Assembly: GCF_041911615.1 (NCBI RefSeq)
Contig: NZ_JAYROR010000089.1
Location: forward strand, 1 to 64,000
Length of the DNA stretch: 64,000 bases
Reading direction: 5' to 3'
Origin: Zoogloea sp041911615
Lineage (GTDB): Bacteria; Pseudomonadota; Gammaproteobacteria; Burkholderiales; Rhodocyclaceae
In this document: positions 12,199-20,658 of the stretch, one piece after another
How positions within the stretch are numbered: position 1 is the first letter of the stretch
How the letters are laid out: the number at the start of each line of letters is the position of its first letter
Notes under the pieces: model-generated
Told to the model about the DNA's origin: nothing
Database searches by the model: none
The model's input: the letters and a program-made list of their open reading frames with translations, nothing else
Program-made: the position numbers and the translations under genes

Positions 12199-12409
12199 AC
12201 TGCTGTCGGAACCGCTGAAGGCGGCCCGGCGGGTCTGTGGCGTGGCATCTGGCCAAGTGGCCCGATGTCCAACAACCCGTCTGGAGCGGCGCGCATGGTA
12301 GCAAGACCAATGGCCGGCCGCAAGGATGTCTGCTGCATCTTTGCGAGAAATACGGCGATATTTCACGTTTCGGCACAGGCGAGGGGGCGCCGGGGCGAAT
12401 CGGAGGGGG

Positions 12410-13053
12410 TCAGCGGGCGTCGGCGGCCGGACTGGATTGGCGGCGCTGCATCTCGCGGATCATTGCCGAGAATTGCTCGGCGGTCTCGTGGCGGGCTACC
12501 GCCGGGCCGATGAGGGGGGGAGCCAGAAGCCCGGCTGGGCTTCGGAGTGGTAGTGCAGGCGGGTTCCCGTTCCCTCGGCTTCCAGTTGCATCAGGCTCTC
12601 GACCTGACGGATGTTGCCGCCGATGCCGCGGGAGCGGATCTCGCGCAGCGGCACCAGGTGAATCTCGCGCACCGATTCGAAATCCGCCGAAAAGAAGCCG
12701 TAGCGGCCGGTGCCCTTCTGGTGCACGGTGAGCAGCGTGTCCTGCCGGGCGGTCACGCGACTGAAGCTCAGGTTGGGGACGAAGTCGGTCATGTGCTCGA
12801 AATCGGTCAGCACGGCCCAGGCGAGGGCTGGCGGCACCGGGGCGTGCATGACCGCATCGACCACGAAGCGCTTGCCGCTCTTGTAGGCGGTCACGTCGTC
12901 CTCGCTCACCGCCGGGGCAGCGTCGAAAGCGCCGGCGGCGGCGGTCAAGGTCACGGCGAGGAGGGCGGCGGGTAGCACGCGCGGCAGGCGCCGCAGCGCA
13001 TGGGCGAAGGGCTGGCGAGGCATCGGTTTGGGGCCGGTCCGGTCGGCGTTCAT
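12410..13053 (-). pseudogene. Exported SRPBCC/START-like protein, frameshifted near its 3' end
   Basis: From the ATG at 13053 (or 13023) a signal peptide (ALLAVTLTAAAGA) leads into a lipid-binding SRPBCC fold: APVPPALAWAVLTDFEHMTDFVP and GRYGFFSADFESVREIHL are typical. The frame runs to a stop at 12496, ending GFWLPPSSARR. At the tract of seven G (12514-12520, seven C on the coding strand) one extra base would restore a longer frame ending at 12410. That tail reads LIGPAVARHETAEQF followed by SAMIREMQRRQ, exactly the kind of C-terminus such proteins have. The gene is therefore either broken, phase-variable, or a homopolymer sequencing error. The SRPBCC assignment is fairly safe; the ligand is unknown. 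Confidence 0.75.
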
Positions 13054-13100
13054 CGTTTTCGTCAGAGGCGTCGCGGCGCGATTTTGTTCAACGGGGGCGG

Positions 13101-13140
13101 TACAAACAAAAAGGCCCTCGCCGCCATCGGCAAGGGCCTT
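13101..13140 (-). terminator. Intrinsic terminator of infA
   Basis: A 13-base stem, AAGGCCCTTGCCG pairing with CGGCGAGGGCCTT (one wobble), around a four-base loop occupies 13111-13140. On the minus strand it is followed by TTTTTGTTTGT. It lies about 50 bases after the infA stop. Confidence 0.85.
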
Positions 13141-13188
13141 GCTGTGCTTGCGCCGTGTCTCGCGGGGCACGCTGCCCTGCGGCGAGGC

Positions 13189-13452
13189 TCAGTAGCGGCG
13201 GGCGGGCGCGGGGGCCGGGGCGCCGTTGCGGGCGGGCAGATGGCGGAACGTGATACGGCCCTTGGAGAGGTCGTAGGGCGACATCTCGAGGGTCACCTCG
13301 TCGCCGGCGATGATGCGGATGTGGTTCTTCTTGAGCTTGCCGCCTGCGTAGGCGATGAGCATGTGCTCGTTGTCGAGGGTCACGCGGTAACGTCCGTCGG
13401 GCAGGACTTCGGTGACCTTGCCGTGCATTTCGATGAGTTCTTCCTTGGCCAT
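13189..13452 (-). CDS. infA: Translation initiation factor IF-1
   Basis: 87 residues from the ATG at 13452, which has a strong AAGGAG ribosome site seven bases upstream. The protein is a single OB-fold S1-like domain: MAKEELIEMHGKVTEVLPDG at the start and GDEVTLEMSPYDLSKGRI near the end match IF-1. It carries a Pro/Ala/Arg-rich tail of about 15 residues (ARNGAPAPAPARRY) beyond the 72-residue core, as in many betaproteobacterial IF-1 paralogues. IF-1 binds the 30S A-site during initiation. The gene stands alone here with its own terminator, away from a ribosomal-protein operon, so it may be a second copy; that cannot be tested in this window. Confidence 0.93.
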   Translation of the reverse strand: MAKEELIEMHGKVTEVLPDGRYRVTLDNEHMLIAYAGGKLKKNHIRIIAGDEVTLEMSPYDLSKGRITFRHLPARNGAPAPAPARRY

Positions 13453-13679
13453 GTCGGGCTCCTTGTGGGTGGCCGGGGGGTGCCCCTGTGGTGCGCGGAG
13501 CATGTCGGCCGTGGCCCGCCACCGCCTTGGTGGGCCAGATTTCGCCGCGGCCCGGGTGGGGCAGGGCAGTCGGATGTCGGCGCGGATATCGGCGGGCCGG
13601 CGCGTGCAGTGTCTGCGCTCAGTGTCGCAGGCGAAGATGAACGTCGCTGTGTGCTGCCGTTGCGCGGTGCCCCCGGCGG

Positions 13680-13804
13680 AAAAAAATTAGGCCGACGCAG
13701 GGTCGACCTAGTTTTCCGGGCGCGTGCGGTTGAACTGACCTACCGATCGCTGGATCGGTCGGACATCCCCTGTTTGGGGGGGGGCAACGCAAGGCTGCAG
13801 GCGA
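13680..13804 (-). ncRNA. Candidate small RNA
   Basis: On the minus strand TTGACG (13839-13834), a 17-base spacer and GAAAAT (13816-13811) resemble a sigma-70 promoter, giving a start near 13804. The transcript would hold a perfect 7-bp hairpin (13742-13759). It would end at an intrinsic terminator: stem TAGGTCGAC/GTCGGCCTA (13710-13688) followed by seven T (13686-13680). No open frame of note lies within the roughly 125 bases. The alternative is an attenuated leader of infA, which starts 228 bases further on. Entirely pattern-based. Confidence 0.35.
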
Positions 13805-13855
13805 TCCGCCATTTTCTTCGTTTTGGTGCGGTGCGTCAAGAAAAGACTGCGCTAG

Positions 13856-13883
13856 CCCGGGTTTGAGCTGGCTCAAATCCGGG
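13856..13883 (+). promoter_or_regulatory. FNR-like inverted repeat upstream of the HHE hemerythrin gene
   Basis: CCCGGGTTTGAG and CTCAAATCCGGG form a 12-bp inverted repeat (one mismatch) around four bases. The core TTGA-N6-TCAA (13863-13876) fits the FNR/CRP-family half-site spacing, although the inner T/A pair is G/C here. If centred at -41.5 the start would be near 13911, 62 bases before the ATG, with a weak -10 at 13899-13904. A second hemerythrin gene in the window also has an FNR-type site. Confidence 0.4.
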
Positions 13884-13972
13884 CCGCGTGGACTCGCATA
13901 CGCTGTGAAGGCTTGCCAGAAGCCGTGCGTCGCAGCGTATGCGCCGATACCAACGATATCCAAGGAGACCGC

Positions 13973-14512
13973 ATGATTGATCTGAACCGCACCGACGGCG
14001 TTGCCCCGATCGAGGATTTCTCCCAGTGCCACGCCGGCATCGTGTCCCACCTGGAGCAGCTCGATGAACTTGCTCCGCTGCTCGAGCCGGCGATGCGCGC
14101 GCGCCGGCTGGCAGCCGAGGCGCTGCGTTTTTTTCGCAGCGCGTTATTCGAGCATCACACCGACGAGGAGCGCGAGCTTTTTCCGTCCGTGCTCGCCCAC
14201 GCCGGCAAGGGCGAGGAGCGCGAGCGCGTGCAGGGGCTCGTCGACCGGTTGGTGCGCGAGCATCGCTATCTCGAATCTCTCTGGTCGAAACTCGAGCCCG
14301 AGCTGCAGGCGGTGGCCACCGGCGGGCAGGCTGAGGTGGAGGTGTCGGTAATGCGTCAGCTGGTGACGCATTACCAGGCCCATGCCCAGTTCGAGGAGCA
14401 GCACTTCCTGCCGCTCGCGCGCGGCATCCTCGGTCGCGAGGGCGAGCATCTCGCCGCACTTGGCCTGCGCCTGCACATGCGCCACACGCCGCTGCAGCAG
14501 ACGCCGTTCTGA
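13973..14512 (+). CDS. Hemerythrin (HHE) domain protein
   Basis: 179 residues from the ATG at 13973, chosen because AAGGAG lies seven bases upstream; a longer frame from 13913 lacks such a site. It has an all-helical HHE cation-binding pattern: H in SQCHAGIVSHLEQLDEL, then FEHHTDEERELFP, VREHRYLESLW, and YQAHAQFEEQHFLPLA. Such proteins use histidine and glutamate ligands for a di-iron centre. Related proteins act in O2/NO handling or iron-sulfur repair, but this subfamily is not assigned. It is a single-gene unit with an FNR-like site upstream and a terminator downstream. Confidence 0.87.
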   Translation: MIDLNRTDGVAPIEDFSQCHAGIVSHLEQLDELAPLLEPAMRARRLAAEALRFFRSALFEHHTDEERELFPSVLAHAGKGEERERVQGLVDRLVREHRYLESLWSKLEPELQAVATGGQAEVEVSVMRQLVTHYQAHAQFEEQHFLPLARGILGREGEHLAALGLRLHMRHTPLQQTPF

Positions 14513-14532
14513 CTCGCGGCGCCATAGCGTCG

Positions 14533-14561
14533 CCGGCCTGCCTTCGCGCGGGCCGGTTTTT
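14533..14561 (+). terminator. Intrinsic terminator after the HHE gene
   Basis: CCGGCC (14533-14538) and GGCCGG (14551-14556) pair around a GC-rich loop, followed by five T. It lies 21 bases past the HHE stop and before the hemA promoter. Confidence 0.7.
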
Positions 14562-14603
14562 CGGGAGCGGCGTGCCGTGGGGGCGCCATCCGGCAAGCGC
14601 CCG

Positions 14604-14632
14604 CTTTGCGTGAAAAGCTCGGGTGATATAAT
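14604..14632 (+). promoter_or_regulatory. hemA promoter with extended -10
   Basis: A perfect TATAAT (14627-14632) is preceded by TG one base upstream (TGATATAAT), an extended -10. The -35 position is weak (CTTTGC or TTTGCG near 14604-14610). Start of transcription is expected near 14639, about 32 bases before the hemA ATG. Confidence 0.65.
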
Positions 14633-14670
14633 CGCCGGCTGAAAAATTCCGCCCTCGCCCGGTGTTGCGC

Positions 14671-15921
14671 ATGCAACTCTTCGCCCTCGGACTCAATCAT
14701 CATACCGCGCCTGTCTCGATCCGCGAGCAGGTGGCCTTCCGGCCGGAACTGCTCGTGCAGGCGCTGGGTGATCTCGTGCGCGCGAAGCCGGTCAAGGAGG
14801 CCGCGATCATCTCCACCTGCAATCGCACCGAGCTCTACTTCGCGACGGAGAAGCCCCATTACGCGGCCGACTGGTTCGCCGAATATCACCGCGTCGCGCT
14901 GCAGGATCTGTCGCCTTACCTCTACACTTTTCCCCAGCGGGACGCCGTGCGTCACGTGTTCAGGGTTGCCAGCGGGCTCGACTCGATGGTCATCGGCGAG
15001 CCGCAGATCCTCGGCCAGGTCAAGGATGCGGTGCGCCACGCGGAGCAGGCCGGGACCCTCGGCACCACGCTGCACAAGCTTTTCCAGCGTACGTTCTCGG
15101 TAGCCAAGGAAGTCCGCTCCACCACCGCGATCGGCGCCAACATCGTGTCGATGGCGGCGGCGGCGGTGCACTTGTCCGAGCGCATCTTCGAGCGGGTGCG
15201 CGACCAGCGCGTGCTGTTCGTCGGCGCCGGCGAGATGATCGAGTTGTGCGCCGCCCATTTCTGCGGCGAGCAGCCGCGCAAGGTGAGCATCGCCAACCGC
15301 ACCGCGGCCCGCGCCGAGTCGCTGGCCGGACGCTTCGGCGCCGACGTACTGCGCCTCGATCAGGTTGGCGAGGCGCTGGCGGGTTACGACATCGTGGTCT
15401 CGTGTACCGGCAGTCCGCTGCCGATCATCGGCCTCGGCATGGTCGAGCGGGCGCTCAAGGCCCGTCGTCACCGCCCGATGGTGATGGTCGACCTGGCCGT
15501 TCCGCGCGACATCGAGCCCGAAGTGGCGGCGCTGGGCGACGTCTTCCTCTACACCGTCGACGATCTGGCCAAGGTCGTCGATTCCGGGCTGGAATCGCGC
15601 CAGCAGGCGGTGATCGAAGCCGAGAACATCATCGACGAGCGCGTCGACGGTTTCCTGCACTGGCTCGACAGCCGCGGCACGGTGCCGACCATCCGCGCCC
15701 TCCGGGAACACGCCGACCACCTGCGTCAGGCTGAGGTCGAGCGGGCGCTGCGCCTGCTCGCCAAGGGCGAAGACCCGCACAAGGTGATCGAAGCCCTCAG
15801 TCATGGCCTTACCAACAAGTTTCTCCACGCCCCGACGCGCTTCCTCAATGACGCCGACGGCGCGCCGGGCGACTGTGCCGAACTGGTCCAGCGCCTCTTC
15901 AACCTCGACAAGAACCACTAG
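14671..15921 (+). CDS. hemA: Glutamyl-tRNA reductase
   Basis: 416 residues from the ATG at 14671; the in-frame GTG three codons earlier is less likely because MQLFALGLNHHTAPV is the conserved N-terminus. The enzyme reduces glutamyl-tRNA(Glu) to glutamate-1-semialdehyde with NADPH, the first committed step of C5-pathway tetrapyrrole synthesis. The catalytic cysteine is C50 in ISTCNRTELY. The NADPH domain shows VLFVGAGEMIELCA, and the C-terminal dimerisation helices are complete. It heads a run of four genes with prfA, prmC and grxD. hemA-prfA-prmC is a widely conserved order. Confidence 0.98.
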   Translation: MQLFALGLNHHTAPVSIREQVAFRPELLVQALGDLVRAKPVKEAAIISTCNRTELYFATEKPHYAADWFAEYHRVALQDLSPYLYTFPQRDAVRHVFRVASGLDSMVIGEPQILGQVKDAVRHAEQAGTLGTTLHKLFQRTFSVAKEVRSTTAIGANIVSMAAAAVHLSERIFERVRDQRVLFVGAGEMIELCAAHFCGEQPRKVSIANRTAARAESLAGRFGADVLRLDQVGEALAGYDIVVSCTGSPLPIIGLGMVERALKARRHRPMVMVDLAVPRDIEPEVAALGDVFLYTVDDLAKVVDSGLESRQQAVIEAENIIDERVDGFLHWLDSRGTVPTIRALREHADHLRQAEVERALRLLAKGEDPHKVIEALSHGLTNKFLHAPTRFLNDADGAPGDCAELVQRLFNLDKNH

Positions 15922-15966
15922 CCCGCCCGGGCGTCTCCCCCGCCTGCGCCCGCAGGCCGCCTTCCC

Positions 15967-17044
<1,078 letters not shown>

Positions 17045-17052
<8 letters not shown>

Positions 17053-17884
17053 CCGCGCGCTGCCGGCCAGCTTCGGCGAAGCCCTCGCCGCCGCCCGAGG
17101 CCGCATCCCGGCCAGCGAGGCGCGCCTGTTCCTGCGCGAGGTGAGCGGCGCCAGTGCGGCCCAGATCGCTGCCTGGCCGGAACGTACGCTCAGCGCCGAG
17201 CAGGCTGCCCGCTTCGCCGACCTGCTCGCCCGCCGCGTCGCCGGCGAGCCGGTGGCCTACCTGCTCGGCGTGCGGGAGTTCTACGGACGCGATTTCCAGG
17301 TTGGCCCGGCGGTGCTGATCCCTCGACCCGAAACCGAGCTGATCGTCGATCTGGTGCTGGCCCGGGTTGTGCCGGGGGCAGCCCCCGCCATCCTCGATCT
17401 CGGCACCGGCAGCGGTGCGCTGGCGGTGACGCTGGCGCTGGAGCGGCCGGCGGCGACCGTGACGGCGGTGGATTTCTCGCCGGCCGCGCTGGCGATTGCA
17501 CGGGCCAACGCGGCGGCGCTGGGCGCCAGCGTGCGCTGCGTCGAGAGCGACTGGTTCGCGGCGCTGGATGCGGGCGAGCGCTTCGATTTCATCGTCAGCA
17601 ACCCGCCCTACATCGTCGACGGCGACCCCCACCTGTCGCAGGGCGACGTCCGCTTCGAGCCCGCCTCCGCGCTGGCCTCGGGGCCGGCCGGGCTGGACGA
17701 CATCCGCCGCATCGTCGCGGCGGCGGCGGCTTTCCTGCTGCCCGGCGGGTGGCTGATGCTGGAGCATGGCTACGACCAGGCCGAGGCGGTGCGCGGATTG
17801 CTGCGGGGCGCGGGCTTCGGTGAGGTGGCGTCCGAGCGCGATCTGGCGGGTATCGAGCGCGTCACCTGCGGCCGTCGCCCTTGA
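17045..17884 (+). CDS. prmC: Release factor glutamine methyltransferase
   Basis: 279 residues. PrmC uses SAM to N5-methylate the GGQ glutamine of RF1 and RF2. The SAM motif is ILDLGTGSGALAV and the glutamine-binding motif NPPY is at residues 186-189, followed by YIVDGDPHL. An N-terminal helical domain holds the release factor. The start codon lies inside the end of prfA (eight-base overlap), consistent with translational coupling to its substrate's gene. Confidence 0.97.
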
Positions 17885-17948
17885 CGCGATCCGTTGGCGG
17901 GCCTAGACTTTTCCGACTGAATTGCTCAACTATTTTTGCGAGATCACG

Positions 17949-18257
17949 ATGGACGTTCAAAAGATCATTGACGAACAGGTTAAATCCCACCCGGTGGTGC
18001 TCTACATGAAGGGTTCCCCGTCGATGCCGCGCTGCGGCTTCTCGGCAACCGCCGTGCAGATCCTGCAGGCCTGTGGCGTGGGCGAAGTGTTCGCGGTGGA
18101 CGTGCTGGCCGACGAGGGCATCCGCCAGGGCATCAAGGAATATTCCAACTGGCCGACCATCCCGCAGCTTTACGTCAAGGGCGAGTTCGTCGGCGGCTCC
18201 GACATCATGCGAGAGATGTTCCAGTCCGGCGAGCTGCAGCAGATGCTGAGCGCCTGA
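17949..18257 (+). CDS. grxD: Monothiol glutaredoxin, Grx4/GrxD type
   Basis: 102 residues from the ATG at 17949; the preceding nine in-frame codons are not conserved. The active site is CGFS with C29 (SMPRCGFSATAVQIL), which defines the monothiol class that binds and delivers [2Fe-2S] clusters with glutathione. NWPTIPQLYVKGEFVGGSDI holds the cis-Pro and GG glutathione-binding motifs. It is the last gene of the hemA run and is closed by a shared terminator. Confidence 0.96.
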   Translation: MDVQKIIDEQVKSHPVVLYMKGSPSMPRCGFSATAVQILQACGVGEVFAVDVLADEGIRQGIKEYSNWPTIPQLYVKGEFVGGSDIMREMFQSGELQQMLSA

Positions 18258-18271
18258 GTGCGGTTCGACAC

Positions 18272-18299
18272 AAAAAAGCGGCTCAGGCCGCTTTTTTTT
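18272..18299. terminator. Bidirectional terminator between grxD and the nucleotidyltransferase-like gene
   Basis: AAAAAGCGGC and GCCGCTTTTT form a perfect stem around TCAG, with A and T runs on both sides. It can therefore end transcription from either strand. The stop codon of the minus-strand gene (18285-18283) is in the loop, and that gene's last codons are in the stem. Confidence 0.92.
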
Positions 18300-19407
18300 C
18301 GCCTTTAGGCAGCGTGACCTGCTCGGTGGATAGTGGGTGGGTCGGCTGTTCGGGCGGGAAGATCGCCTTGTGGGCCAGGTGATAGGCGAGCAGCAGCGGC
18401 GGCATCCGCAGCCAGTGGGCGCGGATGTAGAGGCTGCGGCGGGCGAGCGGGGTCAAGGCGTCGGCGGTGCTCGGATGTTGCGGGCGCAGCACACGGGCGT
18501 AGATGCCGTCGAGGGCGCGCTGGCCGATGCCGCCGCGCTCCAGGCAGCGGCTGCGGGCGATCACGGCTTCCGGCAACGGTGTGTCGAGCAGGCTGCGGCA
18601 GTAGCGCAGTGCGAGACGCAGCGGGCCGGCGAGTTGCAGCCGCTCGGCGCGGTCGAGGAGCTGCGTCCAGGCGCCGTCGTCCTGGTCCAGGTGACGGAGC
18701 AGCAGATCGAGGTCGGTGAGATCGCGCAGCAGGTTGTCCGGTTCGCCCTCGTGGAACAGGTGGGAGGCGCTGTGCAGGATCAGGTCGGGCAGCGAGAGGG
18801 TGCGCACGCCGGGCAGGTCGGGCAGCGGCACGCTGGCGTCGATCAGCAGCCGGGCGTCGGGCTTGAGACGGGCGGTAGGCGGCAGGATGGTGTGGTGCAC
18901 GTCGAGCGCCGAGCCGCGGAAGACGTGGCGCATTGCGGGCAGTTCGTGCATCCAGCGGCGATAGTAGCGCTGGTCGTAGGCGTCGGTGGCGGTGCTCGCC
19001 CAGCCCTTGAGCTGCAGCGCCGATTCGGCGTCGGCGAGGCGATCCTTGGGTAGCAGGATGTCGATGTCGGAGAACAGCCTTCCTCGGGCCGCGGGTAGCC
19101 CGGCGGCCACGTAGGCGGCACCCTTGAGCAGGATCACCGGGATGCCGGCGGGTGCGAGTGCTTCACGCAGGAAGCGTGCTTCGCGGCGGATCGCGTGGCG
19201 TTGTTCGCCGGCCATCACCGCGCCCGAGAGCAGGTGGTTGCGCGGCCGCTCGGGAATCTCGGCTTCGAGGCCGGCGGCCTGCAGGCGCAGGAACAGGCGC
19301 CCGAGCAGATTGGCGTGACGGGCCTGGCGTACCAGCAGGTCCCAGTCGGCGGCGCCGAGCTGGCGGATCGAGTCGGGCTGGCGGTAGGCGCCAAGCAGCA
19401 GGTTCAT
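18283..19407 (-). CDS. Nucleotidyltransferase-fold protein of the HPr-rel-A cassette
   Basis: 374 residues from the ATG at 19407, which overlaps the stop of the kinase gene before it (ATGA). It resembles the uncharacterised nucleotidyltransferase family NTP_transf_5: VILLKGAAYVAAGLP is followed by GRLFSDIDILLPK, where D114 and D116 are the metal-binding aspartates of the Pol-beta-like fold. A histidine-rich middle (LDVHHTILPP, LILHSASHLFHEGE) is also typical. The substrate is unknown. It is the last gene of a four-gene unit with an exported protein, a PqqD-like protein and an HprK-like kinase. Its final codons form half of an intrinsic terminator. Confidence 0.82.
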   Translation of the reverse strand: MNLLLGAYRQPDSIRQLGAADWDLLVRQARHANLLGRLFLRLQAAGLEAEIPERPRNHLLSGAVMAGEQRHAIRREARFLREALAPAGIPVILLKGAAYVAAGLPAARGRLFSDIDILLPKDRLADAESALQLKGWASTATDAYDQRYYRRWMHELPAMRHVFRGSALDVHHTILPPTARLKPDARLLIDASVPLPDLPGVRTLSLPDLILHSASHLFHEGEPDNLLRDLTDLDLLLRHLDQDDGAWTQLLDRAERLQLAGPLRLALRYCRSLLDTPLPEAVIARSRCLERGGIGQRALDGIYARVLRPQHPSTADALTPLARRSLYIRAHWLRMPPLLLAYHLAHKAIFPPEQPTHPLSTEQVTLPKGEKKAA

Positions 19408-20321
19408 GCGCCGGCCTCCGTGGCGAGACGGTCGAACACGGCGATGGCGTCGTCGAGCCGGCTGTATTCGAAGCTGTAATTGTCGCAGCGGTCGGTGGTG
19501 GCGCCGACCGCCGCGAAGCCGCGCGGACCGAGCACGTGGTAGTTCATCGCGTTGTCGGCGAGCTGCATGAAGGCGGCGCCGCTGCCCATCGGGGTCAGGA
19601 CGGCTTCGCTGCCGGCACGGTAGCGGGGTAGCACCATCCAGCGCGGCTGCGCCCATTCGCCGACGGCGTCGACGCTGGCCCGGGTGGGGGCCATCAGCGC
19701 CACGGTGCCCTTCGTGGTGTCCTTGACCGGGCGGGTCAGGAAGGCATCAGGGGCGTAGGCGCGGATGATGTCGATGCTGGCGTTCTTGAGGTTGACCGGC
19801 CGGGCGAGGCCCATGATCTCGCCGGTGTCGAGGCGGATCAGGGTGAGTTCGTCCGACAGCAGGCGCCAGCCGCGGTTGACCAGCGCAGCGCACAGCGTGC
19901 TCTTGCCCGAACCGGGGGGCGCCGGCAGGATCGCGGCGTGCCTGCCGCGGGCGACGCTGGCGGCGTGGACCACCAGGATGTGATGGCTGTAGGCGGTGAC
20001 GCACCAGTTGAGACCCCATTCCAGCATCGCCAGGGCCTGGTTGCGGGGCAGCGGCGTGAAGGGCTCGACCGCGTCCACGACGAAGCGGGCCTGAGGCGCC
20101 AGCCAGCGGCGCAGCCCGTGGCCGGGCCGGACGGCGACATGGAAATCGGTGAAATCGGCAGCGTCCACAAGGCGGTGGTGCGCGTAGAGCTGAGCCAGTT
20201 CGTCGGCGATTTCGGGGATGCCACTTTGCAGGCGGCAGTTGAACGGGCCAGCCGCCAGCCGCAGGCCGTCCCCTGTCAGCCGGGCGCGAAATTCGGCCGG
20301 GGAGAGGTCACGGATTTTCAA
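19404..20321 (-). CDS. HprK-related kinase A
   Basis: 305 residues. The C-terminal two thirds look like HPr kinase/phosphorylase: a P-loop PAPPGSGKST at 133-142 with K140, then GWRLLSDELTLI at 151-162, the counterpart of the HprK segment after the P-loop. VVHAASVARG just before the P-loop matches the HprK approach strand. No HPr or PTS gene is nearby, so the phosphoacceptor is unlikely to be HPr. The family is known by the working name HPr-rel-A system and travels with a PqqD-like protein and a nucleotidyltransferase, as here. It overlaps both neighbours (14 bases with the PqqD-like gene, 4 with the next), which implies coupled translation. Confidence 0.85.
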   Translation of the reverse strand: MKIRDLSPAEFRARLTGDGLRLAAGPFNCRLQSGIPEIADELAQLYAHHRLVDAADFTDFHVAVRPGHGLRRWLAPQARFVVDAVEPFTPLPRNQALAMLEWGLNWCVTAYSHHILVVHAASVARGRHAAILPAPPGSGKSTLCAALVNRGWRLLSDELTLIRLDTGEIMGLARPVNLKNASIDIIRAYAPDAFLTRPVKDTTKGTVALMAPTRASVDAVGEWAQPRWMVLPRYRAGSEAVLTPMGSGAAFMQLADNAMNYHVLGPRGFAAVGATTDRCDNYSFEYSRLDDAIAVFDRLATEAGA

Positions 20322-20640
20322 GGGCGGGGCTCGATTCGACGCGGATCAGGTGGGCCTTGACGAGGGCGTCGAGGGCAATCGCGACGAGGCGCTGGCAGTC
20401 TTCGGGGGCTGCGTCGGGTTCTTCGTGCAGGATGGCGCGGACGAGATGCTGCCCGGTCAGGCGGCGGCCGGGAACGGTCAGCTGGTCGAGCACGAAGCGG
20501 GTGAGCGGGGCGAGCAGCAGGGTCTCGCCGGCGGATGGATCGTAGCGGACCCATCCTTCATCGACTTCTTTCCAGAGTACTTCGGCCAGCCCTTCGAACA
20601 GGGTTTCAGAGGCGATGTACGACGTGCCGGCCGTGAGCAA
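20308..20640 (-). CDS. PqqD-like peptide chaperone of the HPr-rel-A cassette
   Basis: 110 residues. Residues from about 17 on (LAEVLWKEVDEGWVRYDP and ETLLLAPLTRFVLDQL) follow the pattern of the PqqD-related chaperone of this system: a WxEWD-like start, a YDP/SGET turn and a helix ending in L. PqqD proteins bind leader peptides of ribosomally made, modified peptides. The only available start is TTG at 20640, with no ribosome site. It is in the same frame as, and 18 bases after, the stop of the exported-protein gene, so re-initiation after that stop is likely. It overlaps the kinase gene by 14 bases. Confidence 0.75.
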   Translation of the reverse strand: MLTAGTSYIASETLFEGLAEVLWKEVDEGWVRYDPSAGETLLLAPLTRFVLDQLTVPGRRLTGQHLVRAILHEEPDAAPEDCQRLVAIALDALVKAHLIRVESSPALENP

Positions 20641-20658
20641 GACGCGAAGCGGGGCGAA

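Larger units (their letters stand above)
13453..13972. other. Long intergenic region between infA and the HHE gene
   Basis: I see no convincing protein-coding gene in these 520 bases. The part nearest infA (13453-13679) must hold the infA promoter, but I cannot place it. From 13680 to 13883 there are, in order, a terminator-like hairpin with a minus-strand T7 tail, a perfect 7-bp hairpin (13742-13759), a run of nine G (13776-13784), a minus-strand promoter-like pair (13811-13839) and a 28-base inverted repeat (13856-13883). These are listed separately where supportable. Confidence 0.6.

Noticed and set aside
13680..13712. The hairpin as a plus-strand terminator
   Set aside because: No plus-strand gene lies upstream of it within the intergenic region, and the longer T run is on the minus strand, so it is treated as a minus-strand terminator.
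18283..20321. HprK-like kinase as evidence of a PTS carbon-control system
   Set aside because: No HPr, EI or EIIA gene is present, the N-terminal third does not look like true HprK, and the neighbours are those of the HPr-rel-A family.
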